A stretch of 64,000 nucleotides of DNA from Toxotes chatareus. Lineage: Eukaryota; Chordata; Actinopteri; Toxotidae. Positions within the stretch are counted from its first letter, which is position 1. Each line of letters begins with the position of its first letter. Location: the NCBI GenBank assembly GCA_016801885.1, contig CM028884.1:9428181-9492180 (forward strand), given 5' to 3'. The translations under genes and the position numbers were made by a program. Under the pieces are notes generated by a model. It did no database searches, was not told the DNA's origin, and saw only the letters and a program-made list of their open reading frames with translations. This document shows, in pieces, positions 1 through 11,497 of the stretch.

Positions 1-530
1 CTTCAAGAACCTCTCTGTATTTGGCAGCAGTCGTCCGTCCCTCAGTCCGTCTGAGGAACCCCCCCGTTGTGTTATGCTGCCTCCAGTGTGGCCAGCACCA
101 TGACTGGAACAAACTATGTGTGTACACCAGACATAGAGTTTTGATTTCTGCCCAAAAGGTTCAATTTTTGTCTCATCACACCAGAGAATCTTTTTCTTCA
201 TGCCCTCAGTGTCCTTTAAATGCCACTTGGCAAACTCCAATCAGGCTGTCATATGCCTTTTCCTTAGTGTGGCTTCCGTAAAGCTGCTCCAACATTAAAG
301 GCCCGATGGATGAAGTGCTGCTGATGTCCATCCTTCCTGCAGGTCCTTCCATCTGTGCAGAGGACTTCTTAAGCTCTGTTAGAGTGACTGTTGGGCTCTT
401 GGTCACTCCCATAACCAAGGCTCTTCTTGACCTGTTATTTAGTTTGACCAGAAGGCCAACTCTGTGATGATTCCAAAATTATCCTCTTTCCCAATTTCCT
501 AGGTCACTGTGCTCCTGGGAACACTCCCAG
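1..530 (-). pseudogene. Tc1-like transposase pseudogene (N-terminal part)
   Basis: Minus-strand translation shows Tc1 transposase landmarks spread over more than one frame: a TVTLTELKKSSAQM block (end of the DNA-binding region) around 370-390, and an ILWCDETKIE block around 160-190 containing the first catalytic Asp of the DDE domain (codon 177-175). Frameshifts and stops break it, and the longest intact piece is 70 residues (418-206). The second Asp and the Glu would lie left of position 1. It cannot encode an active enzyme as seen. Confidence 0.8.
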
Positions 531-985
531 CTTTAGAAATGGCTTTATACCCTTGCCCTGATCTATGCCTCACTGTGAAATTTTATGGCAGAGGGCTACA
601 GTTTCTTGGACTTATGGTTTGGTTCTTGTCCTGTCATTCAGTGTGCATTGTGGGACCTTATAGAAACAGGTGTTCACCTTTTATAAACTATGCCCAGTCA
701 ATCCAGTTTGCCAGTGGCGGACTCAAGTTCTAAACATATTTCAAGGATGGTTAATGCAAACAGGATACGCCTGACCACAAAATAGAGAGTCGCAATAAAG
801 AGTCTGAATATTTTTGTAAATTTGAAATTTTTTTGGGATTAGAAAAAAAATCTCTAAAAATTTCTAAAAATGTGTTTTCACTTTGTCATTATGGATTATT
901 AAGTGATGGGCAAAACAGTAATTTTATCCAGTTAAAATTAACACTATAAAGTATTCAAAAGGTGTTATTGGCACTAGCATTCACT
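1..985 (-). mobile_element. decayed Tc1/mariner-type DNA transposon, truncated by the window start
   Basis: The plus strand reads as the reverse complement of a fish Tc1-like element whose sequence I recognise. From about 985 to 530 it is the non-coding arm (TTCACTTTGTCATTATGG, GTGGGACCTTATAGAAACAGGTG and CTTGCCCTGATCTATGCCT are diagnostic). Below about 530 it is the transposase read on the minus strand. The C-terminal half of the transposase and the other inverted repeat lie outside the window. The right-hand inverted repeat near 950-985 is badly eroded, so the boundary is approximate. Confidence 0.85.
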
Positions 986-2804
986 CAAAGTGGTTTTACA
1001 CAACAATACATGGACGTTTTTGGGGCTTTTTGTCAACAGGGGAGTTTTAAATGAAAAAGTAGGAATGGCACAAGAGGAAATACTGTCAGCCCAGAAAACT
1101 GCAGGTGACAGGCTTTTAGTGCAATTTGTGCGAACCAGTACAGATCCAACATGTCATCAAGTTAAACACTGCCTTTTACCACTCTGTCCTGTTCATGGAA
1201 AACCATTCCCAATGTGCCATCACTTTATCTTAGAAATGATATACAACTAAACAGCAATGTCAACTGCATTCTGTAGGAAGTGCAATAGCTGCTTGAATTA
1301 GATTAAGGGGTCAATTATTTATTTATTTCTTTATTTATTTATTTTAATGAATGAAGCCACACATTTATTAGCGGGCAGTGGTTTTGTAAGGAGGTCGTTG
1401 GGGTGGATGGGGGAACACCAACAGTCCTATCTGTGGTAAGGCTTGGGGAACAAAGACACTTTGGCTAAGGATAGGGAAAGTCTGTGATTTATTTATTTAT
1501 TTATTTATTTTGCCTAAACCCAACGGCATTCAGTGACTTTTACAAATAGACAAGCAAAGCTGAAGAACCATCTGTAACCAGCTAAACTTACTGCAGATCT
1601 TGCACTGGGAACCCTGCAGCTTTATTAGCAGAAAGGAAAAGATGTTAATACGATAACTGAAAAGCGGAACAGAACTAAAAGGCATGGGTATTATGTTACA
1701 TGGTTAGCAAAAGTGGACCATCGCTGTATAATAGACGTGCTCCTGATACAGTGCCTGCTCCTCCAGACGTGTGGCTGCTTGTTGTCCAGGTTTCAAATTG
1801 GGCAAATGAAGAGCTTGCACACAGGAGGGTCCAGTTTAAGCCAAGTGTAAACACTGCCCAGCCAGTACATCATTGACCAACTGGAAGTCTATAAACAAGT
1901 GCACCTGCCCTCAGCCCTCCATCAATTGTGATGCAGATAACGTGATGTAGATAGAAGACAGATTTTTACAGTAAAAAATACAGCAGCCTTCATCAAAAGA
2001 TTATGGGGGATAAAAACTAACATCAGGTAGTTTTCTATTTATATTGCTGTTCCAAAACAGGTTTTGAACATATCCATTCTACTCCAGCATATTTAACTGT
2101 ATCACAAAAAATATTTTCTGTAGCCTAATTTGGTAAAACACATCACATTTTTGACTATTCATCTATTCATGTATACCCACTTTCTCATCTTCCATTTCAG
2201 CATTGACATCATACTATTTGCACCTTTGGATATTGCTTTTTCTCAAACCAATTTATTGACCAATTTATATCTTCCTCCTTTGTATCCCAAACCAGCCTTT
2301 CAACAATGCTGCATTGGATCAGTGGCTTCTGTACAACAAAATAAGACAATGTAGGCTGTGGCTCTTTGTTCCCCCCGGTCTCTCATAAACACCTTCCTGT
2401 CACTGAATTTCCAGATGGCCACGCTCCTCTGTATCCCACAGTTCATAGCTCTAAACTTCCTAGCACACACATTTGCATCGGGTCACTGCTCACTCCGACA
2501 CGCTAGAGGAAGAGGAGCACTAATCCTACCCAGCATGCCTCCCTGGAAATGCTCTCTATGCAAATGGTTGTTTTTTTTTTGGTTGGTTGGGTGGGGGGGA
2601 TCCACACTGAGAGTGTTTTGCAAGCATGTGCATGCAGTGGGGCTGCTGTAACAGACGTGTGCCTATAGCTCAGTAGGTGTGGCTGTTTTGGCAGATGACC
2701 TCCTTCATACACTTGGTTCAGGTTTCCTGGCTGGTGACTGGCTGTTAGGAAACACTGCAGTGAACTTTAAAAGATCCGTTCACAGGTCCACACCAGATTT
2801 ATCC

Positions 2805-3010
2805 TGTATTTAATTGCATCGGAGAGCAATCACTCTGTGCCCTACAAATCCTTAGTAAAGCTGTGCTTTACAATAGAGCCATAATTGCAGGAGTTTAATT
2901 GCCTGCCAATGCTCTGCTCCCACTGCCTGCTTGCATTGAAGAGCCCAATAATTAGAAACAGGGAGAAATTAGGTGGCAATTTTGCCTTGGCAATTATCAT
3001 AATGCAAAAG
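2805..3010. promoter_or_regulatory. candidate conserved non-coding element
   Basis: This is complex, low-repeat sequence with at least five TAATTR/YAATTA cores (for example TTTAATTGCAT, CATAATTGCAGG, TTTAATTGCCTG, CAATAATTAG, GGCAATTATCATAATGC) in about 200 nt and no open frame. It resembles homeobox-rich vertebrate CNEs. Confidence 0.35.
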
Positions 3011-6000
3011 AAGTGCCATTAGTATTGTTAGCCCCACAGTACATAATCCTTTGACACTGTCAAGTCCCTCTCTTAGCTGCTGGGTACAACAACTCTTGAT
3101 TTCCCTGTAGCCTTTGCACTCCCTCAGTCACTACTTTAGTCATCAGCTATCCAGGCCAGCCACCACACTCAGAGTCAAACTAGCAGACTGAACACATCCA
3201 TGCTCAGAGTGCTGGGAGGATTAGGAGCTACAGCATTAGCAGTCTGTGTTTCCTTTAAAGGTATATAAATTGGGTGTTAATCCTCTTCCACCATGTCAAC
3301 CATGAAATTGTGTTTGATATAACAGAAAAATTAATGCAGTCGACAGATATTGTATTTGTACCATGCTGGCATTTCATTTTGTTCCACTGGATTTTCATTG
3401 TTTTGACTCCCAAGTTGAAATGTTCCTGTTTTTGAAAGTACAACTTGTAGTTTTAGCATATGGGCAATGACGAGGAAAGGAAAGGACATGGAACACATGT
3501 TTGAGTGCAGTAGAAGCGACCCCCGCCACATGTCTCAGGTGTTTTGAATTTAATTCACCAATTTGGTTGTGTAGAGGGGCTACAACCCTCTGCAGTTGAC
3601 ACTTAACTGATATTCAGTTAAGCAGATATCATTAACCTTACTGTCTGAAGAAAGTTTCTCACATTTCTTTATTACTTCGTACATTGTTTTTTGCTCTGGG
3701 ATATTTTTTCTTTTTGTGCTTGTTTTGTACAACTTTGTCATATTTATCAATACCCTGATATAGAGAGTATTGATAGGGCACAGCAGACTCGCTACAGCTT
3801 GTATGGTTATAAGTGCAATTGCAATACAAGGAAGAAAACCAACAAATGTCTTGAAAGAATAACATACTGTACTGTCATCTGTGGGGAATGAAATGTAGCC
3901 ACAAGCTGAGAAACTATATGTTGCATATACCGTTTTTTTTTTTATGTAAGCCCTGATCCATCCTGTGTATAGTGGTAACATTTTGAAACATAGGTGCCCA
4001 CGGTGCACTTCTGTTGTCTGAAATCAGTTCAAGTTTATTCATTAGTATAAGACAAAATCCAACCCAGCATGAATATTTTGACACACGAACTGGGAAACTA
4101 AGTTTATGATGCTTTAATTCTCAAGGATTCTGGCCAGAAGTCTTGTTGCTGAACACCAGCCTGAAGCTATACATAAGCTTATACATTTCTAACACAGGAT
4201 TTGTCAGCCTAATCAAAATCACAAGGACTTCAAAGGATAGTACTCTGGTTGTCTGTGGACAATTTTGGAGAAATTTTTTTTTGCTTTATTATTTGTTTCA
4301 CTCATACAACTATGCTTGGTTAGTTCACGTTACACAGCCCGTCCCACTGCTTCTCTTCTCTTTAGCCTTCAGCAGTTTTGTAAAAACTTCAACCTGGATT
4401 CTTTCAGAATCTTTTAAGTGCAGTCCATTGCAAAACAGCCTTTTTACCATTTTAGCAACTTTCTTCATGAGAATGCACAATAGCAGATGCTGACTGTTGT
4501 GTTTGCCACCCACAGGGGGAAGTAACCCTGGTAGCTATGCATAGAGTGACATCATGTGCATACCATCTATTGCACACTTTGCATTCTGTATCCCGTTTTC
4601 TTATTTCAGCATATAATATCTTCACACAGCTGACTTTATGATGGCAGGCCGCTTCTGTGGCTGTTGTTGATATCAGGTGACTTGTCTGTACTTCTCTGCA
4701 TGACAGGTGACTAAAAGTGTGCTATGTAAATGGCATCTCAGTGACTGTTTGTGTTGGATTGTAACTTTTATTTAGTTTGATATCCCGGCCAGGATCTTAT
4801 CACTAGCACTGTCTATTGGTGCTGCCATATCCTGCTGTCTTCCTAAAAAGCATTAAAACATACAAAGTTCATTAGGTGATCCATTTCATTAATGAATGGG
4901 TGTGATATACTTTACTAGGCTGTTTGAAGACTGATACATAAAACTCACAGAGGAATTTGATAAATAAACAACTTTTTTGGTTTGGATGTTAAAAATATGT
5001 GATAACATCTTGGAAGTTGCATCCTAGATTTGAACTCGTAACTTGGGACACAGTGGCACTAAGAAGAGGATGTGTATGACCTGTTTGTCTCCTGAGCTGA
5101 CTGTGTTGTATGAGGGTGTTTAGTAGCAGGGTGTTATCACTGTGGAGAAAAACAAGAGGTACTAATACATGCCTGAATAATGAAGAGAAAATGACTTTGG
5201 GAATCAGGAAGTCCTTCACCATTAATGTTGAACAACTCTCAGTGGCACTCAAGCAATCAAGCAATGGGATTTACAAAAGATTTTTAATTTGGATGCATTA
5301 TCCAAACTCCTCACAGACCAAAAGGCAGGCAATTGCTCTGACAAAAGATATGCACTGATAAGTTTGAAGGTCAACAAGCTGCTGCAGTGGAGATATCAGC
5401 AGCTGGTCTGTACCACACGTACTCAGCTGCAGTAAAATACAGACGCACTTAATGTATACATACACATTAGAGGGTGACCAGGTGGCATAAACACTATCAA
5501 GCACTAAAACTGAGTGTACAATTAGCCTTTTTCACTCCTCATCAAAGTTTATGATCAGTTAAACGCCTCTGTTTCATCACACATTTGAAAGTCACATGGA
5601 GCACGGCTTACAGTTTCCAAATGCCATAAAGGAGAACAGCTAATGAGGCCCTATATAGAGAATAAAAGGGGGATTAATGAACAACACAGTTTGAAGAGGC
5701 TAGGCAGCCCTCTCCCAAACCCTTTACAGTGTATGCATATACTAGGTGAGAATATTCTGAGGCTTTCACACGTTGCCACAGTATTGAATGGTCTGTGCCG
5801 CGCTTGGAGGAGCATTCTGCTGATGGAATCAAAACCCCTTTCACAGATTCAAATGAGGTGCACTCAGCTGTGATTGGTATTGGAAAAGCATTTGTCGGAA
5901 CAGAGGCTCACAGAAGGCTTCTTAAATACAAGGCAATCACAGTGTCTAACGCAGAGACGAGGCGAGAGGTGTGCCCGGACTGCAGAGTGGAAAACAGGAC

Positions 6001-6750
6001 AAAGGATTATGATGGTAATAAGCAGTAAACCAAAACAAAGTCATCCCCTGATCCCTCATTCTCTCTCTCCCTCTGTCTCTGTCTCTCCCTATCTCTCTCA
6101 CCCCTAAATCCTTTCGTACACTCTCTCATTCCTACCCCCTTCTCGCTGCATCACACACACCACATATTGACAGGGCCCATTTTTTTCACAGTGCCTGAGC
6201 TACAATTTAAAACTCATTTCTCATTATTTGCGGTGAATCCTTACACACACAATTTCTAATCTGTCGAGGCCATGATGGCTGCTGGCAGAAGCAGAGGCTC
6301 TTTATGCAGATGCCCGGCTGTACACCTATATGCAATGTCAACTCTTGCACACCCGGTTGGCCTTATTTTATTACAGGCGTCAGCAAATCTGCATGCCGTC
6401 AACTGTGAACCTTTGTGCTAATGTCTTCCCCCCCCTCCCCGCTTTAGCTGAGCTTGTGGTGTACAGACTGAAGGCATTTTTACATCCCAGTGATAATGTG
6501 CAAGTGCAGATCAGAAACTATTTCTTGCTCAAAAGCCTCAAGAGATATCCTCTTCTGACAGACCTGAGATACAGAATCTGCAGGCTGGGGGTCACAAAGG
6601 ATAAAGTGGAGGTGGATGAGCTCGGGTGGGAAGGGGTTTACAAACCTCTAATTTGGCCTGTTTAATGGAAGGTTGTCAGGTCTCCTCTATATCCCAAAGT
6701 GGCTTCCCTCCTACTTTTTCCCACATCTTTGACAGACTCTGTATGGTGGA

Positions 6751-6752
<2 letters not shown>

Positions 6753-6805
<53 letters not shown>
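6753..6805. repeat. compound microsatellite (TG)n(AG)n
   Basis: About 12 TG units run directly into about 15 AG units without interruption. They are seen directly in the sequence. Confidence 0.99.
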
Positions 6806-6808
<3 letters not shown>

Positions 6809-9800
6809 TGGGAAAGTGAGACAAGGAGAAAAGGAAGGTCCAGAAACAGCCATTATTATGCCTGCAAGAACAGGGCTTGGCAGCAGAGGAAAAGAAAAGA
6901 GGGGAGAAGATTGTGTCTGGAATTGTCCAAGTGTGGCAGTAGTGGTCCTAAGTCACTTTATCAGTGCCACAGCAGCGTTTTTTTCCTCCCATCTATCTGC
7001 ACAGCGACTATTCTTCCCCCCTCTCAGAGCAAGAAAAACACTCGCGCTTTCACCATGGATGGCTCAACACAATCACCAACCTTTTTTTATCCCCACCTAT
7101 CCTGCTCACACGATCTCTTCACTCAACATCGCTCTTTGTCTAAATGCCGTTCTTTTTTTTTTTTCCTTTCCATTGCTCAATTCCATCATATTTGTAGAAG
7201 TGGAGAGTACGGAAAAATTACCACGCTTCACCTCCGCTGTACATGCTATTTCTGTGTGTTCACTTAACATCAGGGTAGGGTGTAAATACCACACAATATC
7301 TAGTTACTGACTGGACTTCTCAGGAACGTTTCTGACTTTGTACACACACAATAAGAATTTGAAGGTTTATCTGGAAAGCAGATCCAGCTTGTAGGGAACA
7401 GCATTTGTTGGAAAGTGAAACCTTTAACCTCAGACTTTCTTTCTATAAATGATATTACACCTTCTTTGCTGAGCTTTAGTGAAACACACACAATGAGATT
7501 TCCAGAGCGTCTGACTGTTCTCTGGACCTGGAAATATGGAGATTTCATTTCATTTCTTTTTCTACCTGCTCGTATTTGGAAACAAACAAAGTAATATTGC
7601 CAACCATCTGTTTACTGCATGCTGCATCGTACTCTTACTGATTAATGAGCTCTGAAGTCAGTATTAACAACCTACGATGTCTGTGATTAATACAGGAAGC
7701 CTCTCAGCAACGTAAACTTTGTGGAGTGAGACAGTTAAATCAGTTAAGAATTAAGTGCAAATTGCTGCAGTGTGTCAAAAATATTTAGCCTCTCCACAAA
7801 TCGGACAGAAGCTTAATGTTTGAGAACATCACGTCAGATTAGTGGAAAGAAACAGAAGTTCACTTTTCGTCTCTGTTATTCCCCTGTCTCCCATTTCTGT
7901 TCCTCCTCTTTATCAGCCATCTTAATACTTCACTGTTAGAAAAAGTGAAACCATGTCAACAATGGGTGTCTGCGGTCTTTGTTGACCTCACCCATACAGC
8001 TCACTGTCACTTGAAACTTCTGTGCCATTGCAGTGCCTGACTATTGCTTATTTCTCAATGGAATTGGGGAGAATAATAGAAAACACTGTATGGAAATTAT
8101 AATTTTTCTCTCAGCAGAAACCATTTCAGAAAACAACTTGCCTTATTTGGAAGCTAAAAATGTCACTGACAAATAAATACAATGCGGCATATACATACAT
8201 GCAGAGGAAAGCACTATAACATTCACCTGTCTCTCCAACATGGACTCCGTAGGTCAGTAGGAAGCATTCAGCACACTCTGTCAGCCCCCTCAGAGGTCCA
8301 GCAGTCAGTAAGAGAAGGTTGAATTAACAGCCGTGTTTGTTGTTAATGATCATTCATTTGAGTCTATTTGATGTATATTTAACTTCACATTCTGTTGTCC
8401 TTATGCTTTCTAGCAACAAAGAAGGGGCTCTGACTCTGTTATTTTGCCCTTCAGCTTCCAAGTCTGCACTGGAAGTGGGAATGCTGCTGCTTGCGATCAA
8501 CTTGCACTTTCAGTTAGCAAATATTTGACCAGTTTTTATTGTATAACCTATGGTGTGAGGGACTTACTTCTACTGCAGTCTGACAAACATCAAACGCTAT
8601 TAACATAGCGGCACTAATTACATCAGGTCTCCCATGGAGAACTGGGATCATCTGGACATGTAACTGTTATAATAGTCATGGTGACTGGTCAGTATTTTTT
8701 ATTTTTGCATGAAAAATAATTTCAATGATTATTTAATCATCATGAACTTTTCTGTTGATCTACTAATTGATTAATCATTAGTGGATCAAGCATAACCATG
8801 AAGGGATTAGAGTTAAAAAACATGAGCCCAGTTGACCGTCATTACAGTTTGTGTGATGACGATGTATAGAAGCCTCCCTTGCTTAGTCAGAGAGCTACTT
8901 CAGCAAGATGAGAAACACACCTCCCAGTGGACACAGCAGCAGCGTTATCTGTACATTTATACCGACAGGCTGCACAGACAAGCCATAGATGCTTGGTCAG
9001 ACGTTAGAGATGAGATAAACCAGTAATCCGTGACAGACGAGGAGATGTGTCTCTCTTTCTCTCTTTGTGTCTGCTGAAGACTGAAATAGCTGAGCTCCAA
9101 GAAAGTTCAGAGTCTGACGAATGACTTTGTGGCTGTCATCATAAGAGCGAAGAGGTCAAAACTCCAGTAAAACACAGGTTAGCATACTGAACAGGCAGGT
9201 GTTCTCGCTCTGTATGGAAAGGAAGGCCAAAGAGGTAGCTAGGCAGAACAATTTTAAAGGGTCTCTGTGGTTAGCATGGCAGCTTTGCAACCACAAATGA
9301 CGATCAGCAGATAGCATTTAGCCGCAGGAAATATATCATCCACTATACGGGTAAAAACCGGGTTTTCAACATTATGCAGTATATTATCTCGAAAGAATCA
9401 TCTATTCAAAAGCACAGCTTCATACATCTAACTCTAAAATTGAACTCTCATCTAACAGTGTCTCTAATGATATAATGTTATAGGCGTATTCTGAGGTGCT
9501 GCCTATTTTCCCTTTTGCTAATCATTACTTTTCAGAATGAGGGTGTGGGTGATGGATCGCCTAATGGATCATTATCAACCAAAAAAATCTATTGAGCAAA
9601 CTCTTAGAAGTCTGCGCCCACACAATTTATGCCAGATAAAGTACATCAGAAGTGACTAAAAACAAGTTTTGCTTCTGAAAATGAAACTGAATCATGCGTA
9701 AATAGCAGTTTTAAACAACTAAATAGCACAGACTTTTAACAATGAAAGTGCAGTTTCTCTCAAAATCTACTCAACTACAGTAAGTAGTTTGTCATTGTTG

Positions 9801-10367
9801 CACACGGCAGCACATCAAAACAAGCTAAACTGAGAATGCGGCGAGCTTGAGTGGATAATTGATCAGGCTGAAATTACCAATGGATTTCTGCAGAGCTTAC
9901 ACCTGAAAATCTATTGTGCTTCAGGTCATCTATTGGGAATCATAGAGGTATGTAATACAGTGAAATGGGCACAGAACACAGTGTTAATAATCTGTTTACA
10001 CTTCAGCCCCCTTTCCATTGATTTCCATTCTCAGCATGCACCACCCGAAGGACATCAGTTAGTTTTAAAAGGAGCACAGACATTTAAAATGAAATTGTGA
10101 AACAAAACTTTTTGCATGCTGTGTCACCAGTTACGTACTGTATTTATATTTGTGCATTTGTTGGTTGTGAGTCATTGTTAGTATTAAGTAAATGCTTCTG
10201 TGTGCAGCATGTGACTGTATGTTTCTTGAATGTGTTCTAATTTATAGCGTCTGTAAAGAAAGGTCAAACTGCTGTGGTTACAGGTTTCAGCAGATTGAGT
10301 CAGATTAGGCAGCAGTCTCTGATGTACAATGTGCAATTGTGTTATATAAATTAATAATTTATTTTAT

Positions 10368-10462
10368 CTCAGGGCTGAATGATGTGAGGAAAATATCTAA
10401 TTGCGATTTTTCTGATTAACATTGTGATTGCGATTAAAATTTTGATTATTATTATCTGTTAA
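10368..10462. repeat. teleost interspersed repeat fragment (GCGATT-type)
   Basis: The stretch containing ATCTAATTGCGATTTTTCTG and GTGATTGCGATTAAAAT matches, from memory, an A/T-rich non-autonomous element common in fish genomes, in which 'ttgcgatttttctga' and 'attgcgattgcgatt' recur. Family assignment is not possible by eye. Confidence 0.55.
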
Positions 10463-11370
10463 TTAAACCATTGGCCTGTATTTGTGGTTTATGTAGTGTT
10501 GAGCAAGCATGCATGAGTGTGTGTTTGCGCACACTACACCTTCTTCCATTTACCTGCACCCTATTTTATCCATGTTCATGGTGGCGTGTGTATTTGTGTG
10601 TAAGTGTGTGTGTGTCTCACTGCAGCTCTGTCTGTCTGCCTTTAAAGAGGCTGTGAATGATCTTATTTAGTGCGCGCTGATTGCTGCTTTAACCTGGCGG
10701 CCACGCTGGCTGCTGCTGCATTAATAATCGCACAGAGGCAGGAGAGCTGGCGAGGCCCGCACCTTGTTCACCGCTCGCTCACTTGCTATCTCCACCGCAC
10801 CAAGGAAAGAGCCAGCAAACAGCAGGGGAAGTGTGGTGGAAAATTACAGTTTTCACATGCCAGCCAGGAAGGCTGCTGCTGCTGCTCAGTGGGGGCCAGT
10901 GCTGTGTGAAGAAGACAGAGGAATTGGGAGGACGTTTTAGTGTATAATGCCTGTGTGGAGGCAGAGGGGTTGTGTGTGTCTGTGTGTGTATGTGTGTCTG
11001 CGTGTGCATTATTCTACTTGTATCTATGTTTGAACCAGTTTGAGCTGAAGATCTTACACTTTTGGCCTGTCTTGCTGAATGGGCTAGCTTAGGATGAAGT
11101 CTTTGGGTTTAGATTTGAATCCAGGTTAGACTACCATTTAACTTAAGTTTCGAGTCAGGCTTAGGTTTAGAATACCAGTACAGTCAGGGAATACAACATC
11201 AGCAGCACTGAGTTTAGCCAGTGTCTGTGTGAGCAAGCATTGTCATACTGAAAAAGATTTAGTATGTTCAGGTTTCCTTCAATAGTCCACAGGCCTGTAG
11301 GTTGCTGTAGTTGAACTAGAAACTCTTGTTGTGAATGCGAGCTTGGATGTGCTTGTCAGTCTGTGTGTTA
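10463..11370. other. non-coding DNA with TG-rich low-complexity stretches
   Basis: No gene is recognised. Interrupted TG-rich stretches occur at about 10585-10615 and 10970-11006. Confidence 0.65.
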
Positions 11371-11497
11371 TACCTGTGATAGACTGCCGGTCTGTCCGGG
11401 GTGTACCGTGCCTTTCGCCCAGTGCATGCAAAGATAGACTCCAGCCCCTGTGACCCTACTCAGGATAAGCCAGTGTAGCAAATGGATAGGTGGATGA
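11371..11497 (+). mobile_element. 3' tail of an L2-type (Maui-like) non-LTR retrotransposon
   Basis: The sequence GTGATAGACTGCCGGTCTGT, CCGGGGTGTACCGTGCCTTT and GCCC, followed by GACTCCAGCCCCTGTGACCC and ending AATGGATAGGTGGATG, is the well-known 3' end of fish L2-clade LINEs. Those elements are usually inserted as 5'-truncated tails with a short terminal repeat such as (TGGA)n. Only about 127 nt remain and there is no reverse transcriptase. Confidence 0.8.

Larger units (their letters stand above)
986..10367. other. non-coding DNA, no gene recognised
   Basis: No open reading frame here has recognisable family features; the longest (142 codons, minus strand 4008-3580) crosses a poly-T tract and looks like chance. 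The region contains ATTT tetranucleotide tracts (about 1314-1347 and 1487-1510), a compound microsatellite (6753-6805), and a TAATTR-rich CNE-like block (2805-3010). Confidence 0.7.

Noticed and set aside
3580..4008. 142-codon open frame on the minus strand with hydrophobic segments
   Set aside because: It crosses a poly-T run, is A/T-driven, has no family features, and this length is expected by chance in 64 kb of A/T-rich DNA.
6626..7267. 213-codon plus-strand open frame
   Set aside because: It runs through the TG/GA microsatellite, giving Cys-Val and Arg-Glu repeats, and the rest shows no protein features.
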